A stretch of DNA of 54,634 nt from Chitinophaga sp. SYP-B3965 (GTDB taxonomy: Bacteria > Bacteroidota > Bacteroidia > Chitinophagales > Chitinophagaceae): NCBI RefSeq assembly GCF_009647655.1, contig NZ_WJFD01000010.1, positions 1-54,634 on the forward strand, given 5' to 3'. The translations under genes and the position numbers were made by a program. Under the pieces are notes generated by a model that was not told the origin of the DNA, did not search any database, and was given only the letters and a program-made list of their open reading frames with translations. Positions 1 to 9,842 of this stretch are shown here, in pieces (the stretch's first letter is position 1; each line of letters opens with the position of its first letter).

Positions 1-118
1 AGATGGGGACTAATACACAACATGGGCCTCCTGCCCAGTCACTCACTTAGTTCACCCCATCTCTTTCCTTCAATTTAATCCATTATTTTATCCATACAAA
101 TCTAAAGGTCACTCACTT
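1..118. repeat. Left copy of 118-bp inverted edge repeat
   Basis: This sequence is the reverse complement of 54516-54633 with one mismatch (position 32). It contains two direct copies of GTCACTCACTT (38-48 and 108-118, period 70). It also contains an inverted pair, AGATGGGG at 1-8 and CCCCATCT at 55-62, extended by ACTAA/TTAGT. No coding potential is seen. It is probably a member of a dispersed repeat family at which the assembly stopped; that is inference. Confidence 0.9.
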
Positions 119-176
119 GTACGGTTTATTCTCTAATGAGCGATTTTTTTTAATAAGAATACAATAAAAAACCCCC

Positions 177-210
177 AGCCAAAAAAAAGGGCACCCTCTC
201 AGGCACCCTC
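177..210 (-). terminator. Terminator after the TonB-dependent receptor
   Basis: Read on the minus strand, arms at 202-208 and 189-195 pair over 7 bp, two of them G-U, around a 6-nt loop. A run of T follows directly (plus-strand A run at 181-188). It lies just past the receptor stop codon, as expected for an intrinsic terminator. Confidence 0.7.
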
Positions 211-232
211 TTCTAAATAATTAAAAAAGCAA

Positions 233-2659
233 TTAAAACTTAAACGCCGCACTCGCAGCCAAACGCCTTGGCATTTGCTTCTCAACAGTTGTCCATCCAC
301 CAAAATATTCCTTGTTAGCAATATTATCCAGCTTCACCGCCAGGCGGAACGCTTTCACATTATAGAATACCGTAGCATTGAAGATAGTATAAGAAGGTAA
401 AGTGAAAGTTCCCGTTCTCTTATCATTGGTGATAATATTCTCACTCGCATAATTTCCACCAACACCAGCACCTAATCCCTGCGCTTTACCACCAGTGATC
501 GTATAACTGATCCAAAGATTAGCCAGTTGCTCAGGCCCTGCACTCACCGGCCTTCTACCCAGCACATTCACATCCGACTTTACCATCTTGCTATCGTTGA
601 AGGAATAACCCGCAACAATGTTCAGCCCGTTAACAGGACTGGCAGTAAGGTCGAATTCAACACCTTTACTACGCTGTGTTCCATCCTGAACACTATAGTT
701 ATAGGTAACCCCTTCTTTTATAATAGAAGCAGGCATGGACATGTTGGACACTTCCAGATCATAATAACTCGCAGTGAAGTTCAATTTATGATTTAATGCA
801 TCCATTTTAATACCACCTTCAAACTGGTTAGCCTGCTGCGGTTTAAATGTAGTGACCAGTTCAGGCAATGGGAAAGCAGGAGCGACAGCATTTTTGAACC
901 CATTCATGTAGTTCGCAAAGATCCCGATCTTGTCCTTCACCACCTGGTATACCAATCCAAACTTGGGAGATACCGCCGTTTGGCTATAGTTACCGGTTTT
1001 TACACCTGTAAGGTTATTAACAGATCCTTTATTGTCGAAATGATCTACCCGCACACTCAGCATTGCTATGAACTGAGGAGTGATGTTCAGCACATCGGAA
1101 ACATAAGCACTGTAAGTAGCGTTGTTGGAAGTGTTTTTTTGACCACCAGCTACAAGTTGTGCAAGCTTTGCATCCACCGCCTGCCTGTTTACTTTGCCAT
1201 AATTTACATCCTTGGCGTTAGTCACATCTACAGAATCATACAATGCACTGGCTGAGTTGTTATTGGTCTGTTGCTGGCTAAGATAATCCAATCCAAACAC
1301 CACCCTGTTCCTCATATTGCCGATCTTAAAGTCGCCAATAAAATTCTGTTGGATACCCGTAGTGGTAGAAATAGAGTTCTGGGTATAGATGTAGCGGCTG
1401 ATGAGTGTATCATTCTGTCTGCCACCCTGGTCTGTGAACATCACATAAGAATAATACCCATCACTTTTACGCACACTTCTGGAAAGATTAGTTTGAGATG
1501 TCCATTTATCAGATAACTTATAGTTGACCTGCCCGTATAAATTCACCGTAGGTGTTTTATTCGTGAGGTCGTTAGCAGTATAGGAACGATTGAAGTCCAT
1601 GTGCAGTTCGGCTGGCGTAGTAGCTTTCAGAGGACGTGTACGATGCAGGAATACCATCAGCGGGTTGGTATTTTCTCCATTGTAGAACTCTGCATTTACA
1701 AGGAAAGAGACTTTCTCATTTACCTTATAAGATAAGCTGGGCGCCAGGAAGAAAGATTTTTTGAAACCGGCATCCTGGAAACTGCCTTCATAATGGTAGG
1801 CGCCATTCACACGCAGTAAAGCAGATTTATCTGCATTCAGGGGAGTATTTACATCAGCAGTGATCCTGCTAAGGCCATAACCACCACCGGTATAACTGAT
1901 CTCTCCGCCAAAATTTTCATAAGGGCGTTTAGTGACAATGTTCATTAATCCCCCAAAAGAAATGAGGCTGCTGCCAAACAAAGTACTGGAAGGGCCTTTG
2001 ATCGTTTCAATCCTTTCAATATTGGCAGGGTCAATGGAACCATTGGTTAATCCCGCAATACCATTGATCATGGTAGGCTGCACTGCAAAACCACGAATGG
2101 AAAAATATCCTGCGCCATCACCCGGCCTGCCGGTAGAAGACCATAAACGACTCACACCCGGCGCATTTTTGATGGCATCATCAAAGGTAGTGATCACCTG
2201 TTCTTTCATCAGCTCTTTCCCGATCACGTTATACACCTGTGGGTTCTCAATATTTTTGATCGGTAAGCGGGCAATGTAATCACTTTCCTTTTTCGCGAAT
2301 TTCAGCTGGCGGTCTTTGATGATCACCTCCTGCAATTGCGTATTGGATACCTTTACTTCAAATGCAACGGAAGTTGTTTCATTAGCGGTTACCGTTACAG
2401 TTTGCTCTGTTGTTTCGTAACCCAGGAGGGATACCAGCAAAGTATATTGGCCCGGAGCGATCTTACGGAAGTTGAATACGCCCTTCTCGTCTGTTACTAC
2501 ACCTCTGTTCTTGTTTTTGATCTGCACCGTTACAAAAGGAGCAAATTGACCGTCGTTGGTTTTGATCGTCCCTTTAATATGCCCGGTTGGATTTTGTGCC
2601 TGCGCGCCTATCGCAGTGAAAAACAGCGCCAGGACAAATAATGTAAATTTCTTCATCAT
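233..2659 (-). CDS. TonB-dependent siderophore-type receptor
   Basis: This 808-aa outer-membrane receptor is predicted to import a ferric siderophore or similar ligand with energy from TonB. It has a signal peptide (residues 1-21, ending AQAQ), a CarboxypepD_reg-like beta domain (about 25-105), a plug domain (about 125-245, with the SIRGF and IKGPSSTLFG blocks typical of the siderophore receptor family) and a 22-strand barrel ending in Phe. The start is one of two adjacent Met codons. It stands alone: no siderophore biosynthesis, ABC transporter, sigma or FecR gene adjoins it. It is divergent from the RND pump, and the 220-bp gap between them holds a palindrome and repeated TAGGGA motifs. The family call is firm; the ligand is unknown. 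Confidence 0.88.
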   Translation of the reverse strand: MMKKFTLFVLALFFTAIGAQAQNPTGHIKGTIKTNDGQFAPFVTVQIKNKNRGVVTDEKGVFNFRKIAPGQYTLLVSLLGYETTEQTVTVTANETTSVAFEVKVSNTQLQEVIIKDRQLKFAKKESDYIARLPIKNIENPQVYNVIGKELMKEQVITTFDDAIKNAPGVSRLWSSTGRPGDGAGYFSIRGFAVQPTMINGIAGLTNGSIDPANIERIETIKGPSSTLFGSSLISFGGLMNIVTKRPYENFGGEISYTGGGYGLSRITADVNTPLNADKSALLRVNGAYHYEGSFQDAGFKKSFFLAPSLSYKVNEKVSFLVNAEFYNGENTNPLMVFLHRTRPLKATTPAELHMDFNRSYTANDLTNKTPTVNLYGQVNYKLSDKWTSQTNLSRSVRKSDGYYSYVMFTDQGGRQNDTLISRYIYTQNSISTTTGIQQNFIGDFKIGNMRNRVVFGLDYLSQQQTNNNSASALYDSVDVTNAKDVNYGKVNRQAVDAKLAQLVAGGQKNTSNNATYSAYVSDVLNITPQFIAMLSVRVDHFDNKGSVNNLTGVKTGNYSQTAVSPKFGLVYQVVKDKIGIFANYMNGFKNAVAPAFPLPELVTTFKPQQANQFEGGIKMDALNHKLNFTASYYDLEVSNMSMPASIIKEGVTYNYSVQDGTQRSKGVEFDLTASPVNGLNIVAGYSFNDSKMVKSDVNVLGRRPVSAGPEQLANLWISYTITGGKAQGLGAGVGGNYASENIITNDKRTGTFTLPSYTIFNATVFYNVKAFRLAVKLDNIANKEYFGGWTTVEKQMPRRLAASAAFKF

Positions 2660-2769
2660 GATATATTTATTGGCTGATGGCAGTAAAGAACTGCCGTTGG
2701 TTTATCCGCCGCAAAATTGAGGTATGATGAGTCAGGAGGATGATCGGATGCGGAAATAAATTTACGCGA

Positions 2770-2829
2770 TAGGGAAAAATTCTGCAAAGCGGGCCACAGG
2801 CCTATAGGGATAAATTTATCCTGTAGGGA
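2770..2829. promoter_or_regulatory. Candidate operator cluster: TAGGGA repeats plus 14-bp palindrome
   Basis: Within the divergent gap, TAGGGA occurs three times in the same orientation (2770-2775, 2805-2810, 2824-2829), each followed by an A/T-rich stretch. The middle copy runs into the perfect palindrome GGATAAATTTATCC (2808-2821). The cluster sits nearer the RND pump start (2880) than the receptor start (2659). A regulatory role is inferred only from this arrangement. Confidence 0.45.
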
Positions 2830-2879
2830 ATCTTTTTTCCCTGATTGTTTGGCCCCCGGATTCTGAGCAGTTTTACATT

Positions 2880-5800
2880 ATGCTCAGAAAAATAATCAAC
2901 CGGCCCGTGCTGGCCTCCGTAGTATCTGTCATCCTTGTTATTCTCGGTCTACTGTCCTTGAAAAGCTTACCCATGGAGATCTTCCCTGATATTGCACCAC
3001 CCTCCGTGGCAGTATCTGCCAGATACCCCGGCGCCAATGCAGAAACCGTAGCCCGCGCAGTAGCCACCCCTTTGGAACAAGTGATCAATGGGGTAGATAA
3101 CATGACGTACATGTCCTCCTCTTCCTCCAATGATGGCACATTGGTGATCTCCGTCTTTTTCAAACCCGGTACCGATCCGGACCAGGCTTCTGTAAATGTA
3201 CAGAACCGTATTGCACAGGCCACCAATCAATTACCGAAAGAAGTGGTGGAAGCCGGTGTGATCACTTCGAAACAACAGAACAGTATGATCATGTTCATCG
3301 ACCTGCTGTCAACAGACGGCCGTTACGATGGAGAGTTCGTCAACAATTATATGCTCATCAACCTGATTCCTCAAATTCAAAGGGTGCAGGGGGTGGGTAA
3401 AGTAGCCATGTACGGAAGTAAAGATTACGCCATGCGCATCTGGCTGAACCCCGCACAGCTGGCCGCTTACAACATGAGCCCCCAGGAAGTGATCACAGCT
3501 ATCAACAATCAGAACCTGGAAGCAGCGCCCGGCCGTTTGGGAGAAGGCAGTGAAGTGGCTTTTGAATATGCCATCCGGTACAAAGGAAAAATGAATAAAG
3601 AACCGGATTATGAGAACATCGTGATCCGCGCAGAGCCGGGCGGAAAAGTGATGCGCCTGAAAGATGTAGCCCGCGTGGAACTGGGATCTCTGGATCATGC
3701 TTATGCATCAGCCGTTACCTCCAACGGCAGGCCGGACGCCGGCATGTTCATCTACCAGACCCCTGGTTCCAACGCCAATGATATCCAAACGGAGATCCTG
3801 AAAGTGATGGAGAAAGCAAAGAAGTCATTCCCAACCGGATTAGATTATCTCGTTAGTTTCAGCACGAAAGGTTTCCTGGACGAAGCCATCGCACAGGTAA
3901 AGGGCACTTTGATAGAAGCCTTTATCCTCGTATTCATCGTTGTGTTCATCTTCCTCCAGGATTTCCGTTCCACCCTTATTCCTGCAATAGCAGTGCCGGT
4001 TTCTATCATCGGTACCTTTTTCTTCATGCAGGTATTTGGCCTCACCATCAATTTTCTTACCCTCTTTGCATTGGTACTGGCCATTGGTATTGTAGTAGAT
4101 GATGCAGTAGTGGTAGTGGAAGCAGTGCATAGTAAACTGAGCCAGGGAGCTGATCCGAAAACTGCCACCGTTACCGCCATGAGCGAGATCACCGGTGCTA
4201 TCTTTTCCATCACACTGGTCATGGCTGCCGTGTTCTTACCAATTGGTCTCACAGAAGGACCGGTAGGTGTTTTCTACCGGCAGTTTGCTTTCACGCTGGC
4301 CATAGCCATTGTACTTTCTGCCGTGAACGCATTAACGCTGAGTCCTGCATTATGTGCCCTGCTGCTAAAAAGTGATCATAAAAAGAAACATCGTTTCTTC
4401 CAGTATTTCAATACCGCATTTGAAGTTACATCAGCAAAATACATAAATGCCGCGCATTTCCTGATCCGCCGTAAATGGCTGGCACTGGGAGGTTTAGTGA
4501 TTGTAGGCATCGCCACTTTTGCCTTAGCCAGCACCACACCCAAAGCCTTCATCCCCACAGAAGATCAGAGCATTGTTATTTCCACCTTAAACATGCAACC
4601 CGGCGCAGGGTATTCCCGCACAAAAAAAGTGCTGGACAGTGTACACAAAAAGATCAGCCAGATGGAAGCCGTAGAATTCAGTTCTATGGTAGTAGGAGAG
4701 AACCTCATGGCAGCAAGTGTCTCCCCTTCTTACGGTTCTATATATGCCACACTAAGACCCAAAAAAGAACGCGGCGAATTTTCAGACATCAACAGCATCG
4801 TCGATTCCATCAATACCCTTTTCTACAGTTTCCCGGAAGGTAATTCCTTCACCTTCATCATGCCCACCGTACAGGGATTTGGTTCTATAGATGGTGTAGA
4901 TGTAGTACTGAAAGATAACACCGGCGGCCCTATCAGCAAACTGGCAGGAGAAGCGGACCGCTTCATCGCAGATCTGCAGAACCGTCCGGAAATAGGAACC
5001 GCCTATACTTCCTTCAACGCCAACTTCCCGCAATTCCAACTGGAAGTAGATGATGTGAAAGCAAAACAATTAGGCGTAGAAGTTAGTGATGTGTTGAATA
5101 CCATGCAGGCCTATTATGGCAGTGTATATGCTTCTGATTTCAACCGCTTCGGAAAATATTACCGTGTAGTGGTACAGGCAGATGTACCTTATCGTGCAGA
5201 TGAAAGCAGCCTGGACTATATCCATGTGAAAAATGTATATGGAGAAATGGTGCCCGTTAGATCAATAGCCCAACTGAAACGTGTATTCGGTCCCGAAGTG
5301 ATCAATCACCTGAACCAGGCAAATGCCATCACCGTAAGCGTACAGGCCAAACAAGGCTTCTCTTCCGGCGATGCCATGAAAGCCGTGAACGAAGTAGCCG
5401 CAGCATTGCCTCTTGGTTTCTCCCATGAATATATAGGCATGGCAAGAGAAGAACAATCCTCCGGTTCACAGACAATATTCATATTCGGACTGTGCGTAGT
5501 ATTTGTGTATTTCCTGCTGGCCGCACAATACGAGAGTTACATTTTGCCGATGGCCGTGATGTTATCATTGCCAACAGGGATCTTAGGTGTATTTGCTTTC
5601 ATCCGTATGATGGATGTAACCAATAATATTTATGTGCAGATCACTTTGATCATGCTGATAGGTTTGTTAGCAAAGAATGCTATCCTCATCGTGGAGTTTG
5701 CGATACAAAGAAGGAGAGCAGGCAAAGCATTGCTGGATGCTGCTTTGGAAGCTGCGAAATTAAGGCTTCGGCCTATTCTCATGACTTCCTTTGCCTTCAT

Positions 5801-5984
5801 TGCCGGCCTGTTACCTTTATTGTTTGCAAAAGGCGCAACAGAACAGGGCAATCGCGCTATTGGGTCTGGCGCTATTGGAGGGATGCTGTTTGGAGTTGTG
5901 CTGGGCTTGTTTATTATTCCTGTTTTGTTTGTAGTGTTCCAGGCTTTGCAGGAGAGGTTATTCGGGGTGAAAGTGAACGACTGA
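2880..5984 (+). CDS. RND efflux transporter, inner-membrane subunit (AcrB/HAE1 type)
   Basis: This 1034-aa proton-driven efflux pump of the inner membrane has the usual family length. The first transmembrane helix is at about 9-30, followed by a large periplasmic porter domain, helices 2-6 at about 340-500, a second periplasmic domain and the last helices at about 865-1025. Proton-relay residues match AcrB: Asp407-Asp408 in the helix GIVVDDAVVVVE, and Lys932 in LIGLLAKNAILIVEF. No membrane-fusion protein or TolC-like gene is next to it, so its partners must be elsewhere. Its 3' end overlaps the convergent kinase gene by 27 bp. The substrate cannot be told from sequence. Confidence 0.93.
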   Translation: MLRKIINRPVLASVVSVILVILGLLSLKSLPMEIFPDIAPPSVAVSARYPGANAETVARAVATPLEQVINGVDNMTYMSSSSSNDGTLVISVFFKPGTDPDQASVNVQNRIAQATNQLPKEVVEAGVITSKQQNSMIMFIDLLSTDGRYDGEFVNNYMLINLIPQIQRVQGVGKVAMYGSKDYAMRIWLNPAQLAAYNMSPQEVITAINNQNLEAAPGRLGEGSEVAFEYAIRYKGKMNKEPDYENIVIRAEPGGKVMRLKDVARVELGSLDHAYASAVTSNGRPDAGMFIYQTPGSNANDIQTEILKVMEKAKKSFPTGLDYLVSFSTKGFLDEAIAQVKGTLIEAFILVFIVVFIFLQDFRSTLIPAIAVPVSIIGTFFFMQVFGLTINFLTLFALVLAIGIVVDDAVVVVEAVHSKLSQGADPKTATVTAMSEITGAIFSITLVMAAVFLPIGLTEGPVGVFYRQFAFTLAIAIVLSAVNALTLSPALCALLLKSDHKKKHRFFQYFNTAFEVTSAKYINAAHFLIRRKWLALGGLVIVGIATFALASTTPKAFIPTEDQSIVISTLNMQPGAGYSRTKKVLDSVHKKISQMEAVEFSSMVVGENLMAASVSPSYGSIYATLRPKKERGEFSDINSIVDSINTLFYSFPEGNSFTFIMPTVQGFGSIDGVDVVLKDNTGGPISKLAGEADRFIADLQNRPEIGTAYTSFNANFPQFQLEVDDVKAKQLGVEVSDVLNTMQAYYGSVYASDFNRFGKYYRVVVQADVPYRADESSLDYIHVKNVYGEMVPVRSIAQLKRVFGPEVINHLNQANAITVSVQAKQGFSSGDAMKAVNEVAAALPLGFSHEYIGMAREEQSSGSQTIFIFGLCVVFVYFLLAAQYESYILPMAVMLSLPTGILGVFAFIRMMDVTNNIYVQITLIMLIGLLAKNAILIVEFAIQRRRAGKALLDAALEAAKLRLRPILMTSFAFIAGLLPLLFAKGATEQGNRAIGSGAIGGMLFGVVLGLFIIPVLFVVFQALQERLFGVKVND

Positions 5985-8900
5985 CACACCTTCCTGTAAT
6001 GCCTGGATGTCCTGATCAGGAATATAGATGGTAAACACAGCGCCCACATTTAAAGTGCCGGAAGCCGTAATTATACCATTATGATTTTCCACGATCTTTT
6101 TTACGATGGCAAGGCCGATGCCGGTACCGGGATAATCCCCTTTACCATGCAGGCGTTGGAAAAGTTCAAAGATCTTGGTGCTGTACGTGGGATCAAAGCC
6201 AATGCCATTGTCTGTAATGGTGATACAACAATATTTTTTCTTAGGTAGTAATGTTTCGTGTTGAAATTTGCTGCCATGGCCAATTTCACTGGTGATCGTT
6301 ATACGGGGTGGAATATCAGGTTGGGCGAATTTGAGGGCATTGCCAATGAGGTTGTGCAGGAGTTGCTGGAACTGGTAAGGAATGATATCGGCCTCGCATA
6401 GTTCATCTGCGATGATAATGGCATTCTTTTCCAGTATAACATCTTTCAGCTGTTCCAATACAATTTTGAGAACAATATTAAGGTCTGCTCTTTCAAATTT
6501 TTGCTCCGTGACATTTGTGCGCGAATAAGCCAGCAAGTCCTGGATCAGCGTTTGCATCCTGTTGGCGGCATTCCTGATCCGCTGGAAATAGTCCTTCCCG
6601 TTTTCGGATAAATTAGCATCCTCCTTTTCCATCAGGCGGGTGGTGAAGGTCTGTATCTTACGAAGCGGCTCTTGCAGATCATGGCTGGAAACATAGGTGA
6701 AGGATTCCAGTTCCTTGTTCATATTCTGCAGCTCCTCATTCTTTTTGAGAAGTATGGTGTTGTGTTGTGCCAGCCTGTTTTCATTCTTTATGCGTTCCAG
6801 TTCTATTTCTGCACGCCTCGCCACCACTTTCAGGATAGAAGATACCGTTTCCGTATCTTCTATCTTCTTTCCATGCATCACAGCAATCACCCCGTGTTCA
6901 TTCCCTTGCGTATCAAATAAAGGGTATCCGATATAACCTTCTATAGCAAATTTGAGCGGAAATGCGTGGCTGCCGCGTATTTCCTGTTCAAAAGAACCAC
7001 TGGGCAAAGGATAATGAATATTTCCCGCTAATTTCCCAAAAGAAGCCAGCGCAATAGTATGCATGTATAACTCTTCCTGATCATTTTGCTCATATTTACC
7101 CACAAAAACATAGTCCAGGTGGGTGAGGTCCGCAATATATAATGCTACAGAATTGAAGAACTCAAGATGGATCTTATAGGGGGAGAACTTCTCGGAAAAG
7201 GCCGTGAGGAAAAGTTTGTTGTATTTACTCAGAATACTTTCCTGGTTCTTTTGCTGGAGTTCTTCATTCGCATGCCGTAATTCTTTTGTACTGTTGGCGA
7301 TGGCTGCTTCCAGGTCATCCTCCGTTTTTTTCCGCTCAGTAATATCCTCAATGGCCAGCAGTATTAATTTCTCTGTTCCGTTTTCTTTTAAAATTTCATG
7401 TGCATTTAATAACAGCGTTCGCTGCTCCGTGGATGAAAAATCATAGGCCACTTCAAAATCAAAGAAGCTTTCTTTCTCCGGAAGAATGGCTTCCAGCAAG
7501 GTCCTCAGTGCCGGAATATCCCATTGCCCGTTACCCAGTTCATAAATGGAAACACCTTTTGTGTTCAGGTCATTTAACAGGAATTTTTTATAAAAACTCC
7601 TGTTGGCGGTACTTACCCGCAGGTTTTGGTCTAATACTACCAGTGGTTCCCTGATAGTGGCTACAATAGCTTCCGCATAATTTTTCTCTATGGTAAGCAT
7701 ATCGTTCAGGCCCACCATGGCCTGATTCACCACCGTTAATTCTTCAATGGTACTTTGCAGTTCCTCTTTGCTGGTTTCCAGTTCTTCATTCAGGCTCTGT
7801 AATTCTTCACTGCTGCTCAATAACTCTTCATTAGCGCTTTGCAGTGCTTCATTTACTGCTTCCTGGTCTTCAGAAATGGTGCGCATATCATCCCGGGTTT
7901 GCCCCAGTTCTTTTTCTAATTGTTGTATCAGCAGGTCTTTATCTTCTTTCTTTATTTTTGAATTGAAGGGCGAGTTTGCCTTTAAAGAATTTTCATGAAA
8001 GAGGATGAGGTAATGTGGCTCTACTAAATTAGGTAAAAGAATAGCTTCAATATTGATGATGCGAAGGCCGTCCACTCCCTGTACCGGGATATTTTCCTTG
8101 ATAACAGCGGCTTTTTCCTTTTTAACTTTATGCAGGATATTACGCAGTTCAAATCCCAACCCGCTTTTCGCCATTTTAAGCAGGTTATGGCTGGGTTTCC
8201 CTGGTGATTGCTCCAGGTAATTACTGGTACTGCCCCGGAAATGGAGAATGTCCATCGCTTCATTGATCACCACACTGGCAGGTGTGTATTTGCTGAGCAA
8301 AATATCATCCGCGGTTTTTTGAAAGTCCGTCCTCGTATTCACGATCATGGGTGTATTTCCTGTATGGCCGGCAGCTGGTTCACGTGGCTGGGTGGCCACT
8401 TGCACAAACTGCCCTGTTACACCCTTCCGGATGAATAATTTATCGTTCTTGCCCACAAATGTAAAAAGATCAGGTACACTACTGCTGGTTTCTGATTTGC
8501 CCAGCAACATATATCCTTTGGCATTTAAAGCATAGTGAAAAGTGGTGAGTGCCTTCTTTTGCAGGTAAGGCTCCATATAGATAAGCACATTGCGGCAACT
8601 GATAAGATCTATTTTGCCAAAAGGAGGATCTTTCAGGAAATTATGTACCGCAAATACGCACATATCCCGTTCTTCTTTATTGATCAGGTAGCCCCCCAGG
8701 GTTTTAGTAAAGTAGCGCTCTAAATGATGTGGCGTTAATCCCTCTACTTCGTTTTTTGTATAGATACCTGCCCTGGCTTTGGTAATGGCCCGTTCACTCA
8801 GGTCTGTAGCAAATATTTGCACTTTTTCCAGGTTGTCTCCCAAAAACTCTTTGATGCAGATAGCAAAGGAATAAGCCTCTTCACCGGTACTGCAGCCTGC

Positions 8901-9842
8901 TACCCATATGCGTATGGGTTCTCCTGATATTTTGTTCTTTAGAATAACGGGGAACACCGAATCATATAAATTATCAAAGGTTTTAGGATCGCGGAAAAAA
9001 CTGGTAACAGGAATTAACAGGTCCTGGAATAAAACATCCAGTTCATTGGCATGTTCCCGTATATGTTTAAGATAAGCAGACGGTACTTCGTTTTTATTAA
9101 GCACCATTCTGCGAAGTATCCTTCTTCGTATCGTGGTTTGTTTGTAGTAAGTAAAATCAGTTCCCTTACGGATGCGTAGCAGTAAAAGGATCTGTTTGAA
9201 CACTTCTTCGTCTGACTGTTCCTCCGTTCCACTCTTATTAATATGCTGTGTGATCTCCAGTAATTTTTGCGGGATGTTTTCAGGGGTAAGGATAAAGTCA
9301 ACTGCCCCTGCCTGTATGGCACTGGAAGGCATGCCGTCATACGCTGCGGAAGTTTCGTCCTGCGCAAAGGTAATGCCCCCATGATCTTTAATGGCTTTTA
9401 GTCCCAGCGTGCCATCTGAAGCAGTACCGGATAATACCACACCAATAGCATGGGATTGATGCACTTCCGCCAGTGAAGCAAAGAAAATATCTATAGGCAG
9501 GTATCGCTCATTGTTGGATTTTGGTGGGCGGGGACTGAGTTCAAGGACGCCATCATTAGCCAGCAACATTTTATTGCTGGGAATAATGTAAATATGATCT
9601 GGTTCCACGATCACATCATCCTTAATTTCTAATACAGGAATATTGGTCACTTTTTGCAGGAGGGCAGAGAGCATACTTTCATGGCTGGGATCCAGGTGTT
9701 GTACTAACACGTAGGCTATGCCTGACTTTTCAGGAATAGCTTTTAACAACCGTTTAAATGCATCCAGCCCGCCGGCAGAAGCGCCAATACCTACTACGGG
9801 AAATAGGTTGGATGACTTAATCAGTGTTTTGTTTGTAGTCAT
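5958..9842 (-). CDS. CheB-CheR-PAS-GAF hybrid sensor histidine kinase
   Basis: This 1294-aa multidomain signalling protein uses the ATG at 9842; the frame is open to 9911, but the added residues are not CheB-like. The order is: a CheB methylesterase domain (about 14-200) with the Ser22, His49 and Asp143 triad; a CheR methyltransferase domain (about 220-475) with the SAM loop AGCSTGEEAY near 314; a PAS-like region (520-617); a long Glu-rich coiled coil (637-712); a PAS domain (717-832); a GAF domain (877-1017); HisKA with His1054 in SSHDLQEP; and HATPase_c with NLIGNALKFA (1164), DNGIGFD (1211) and GTGIGLAI (1239). There is no transmembrane segment, so it should be cytosolic. No chemoreceptor or CheA/CheW lies nearby, which argues against chemotaxis. 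The start overlaps the response-regulator stop by 26 bp, so the two are probably translationally coupled. The 3' end overlaps the RND gene. Confidence 0.93.
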   Translation of the reverse strand: MTTNKTLIKSSNLFPVVGIGASAGGLDAFKRLLKAIPEKSGIAYVLVQHLDPSHESMLSALLQKVTNIPVLEIKDDVIVEPDHIYIIPSNKMLLANDGVLELSPRPPKSNNERYLPIDIFFASLAEVHQSHAIGVVLSGTASDGTLGLKAIKDHGGITFAQDETSAAYDGMPSSAIQAGAVDFILTPENIPQKLLEITQHINKSGTEEQSDEEVFKQILLLLRIRKGTDFTYYKQTTIRRRILRRMVLNKNEVPSAYLKHIREHANELDVLFQDLLIPVTSFFRDPKTFDNLYDSVFPVILKNKISGEPIRIWVAGCSTGEEAYSFAICIKEFLGDNLEKVQIFATDLSERAITKARAGIYTKNEVEGLTPHHLERYFTKTLGGYLINKEERDMCVFAVHNFLKDPPFGKIDLISCRNVLIYMEPYLQKKALTTFHYALNAKGYMLLGKSETSSSVPDLFTFVGKNDKLFIRKGVTGQFVQVATQPREPAAGHTGNTPMIVNTRTDFQKTADDILLSKYTPASVVINEAMDILHFRGSTSNYLEQSPGKPSHNLLKMAKSGLGFELRNILHKVKKEKAAVIKENIPVQGVDGLRIINIEAILLPNLVEPHYLILFHENSLKANSPFNSKIKKEDKDLLIQQLEKELGQTRDDMRTISEDQEAVNEALQSANEELLSSSEELQSLNEELETSKEELQSTIEELTVVNQAMVGLNDMLTIEKNYAEAIVATIREPLVVLDQNLRVSTANRSFYKKFLLNDLNTKGVSIYELGNGQWDIPALRTLLEAILPEKESFFDFEVAYDFSSTEQRTLLLNAHEILKENGTEKLILLAIEDITERKKTEDDLEAAIANSTKELRHANEELQQKNQESILSKYNKLFLTAFSEKFSPYKIHLEFFNSVALYIADLTHLDYVFVGKYEQNDQEELYMHTIALASFGKLAGNIHYPLPSGSFEQEIRGSHAFPLKFAIEGYIGYPLFDTQGNEHGVIAVMHGKKIEDTETVSSILKVVARRAEIELERIKNENRLAQHNTILLKKNEELQNMNKELESFTYVSSHDLQEPLRKIQTFTTRLMEKEDANLSENGKDYFQRIRNAANRMQTLIQDLLAYSRTNVTEQKFERADLNIVLKIVLEQLKDVILEKNAIIIADELCEADIIPYQFQQLLHNLIGNALKFAQPDIPPRITITSEIGHGSKFQHETLLPKKKYCCITITDNGIGFDPTYSTKIFELFQRLHGKGDYPGTGIGLAIVKKIVENHNGIITASGTLNVGAVFTIYIPDQDIQALQEGVSVVHFHPE

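Noticed and set aside
2808..2821. Fur box at the palindrome before the RND gene
   Set aside because: The palindrome lacks the 19-bp GATAAT-type repeat pattern, so a Fur call is not supported despite the nearby siderophore-type receptor.
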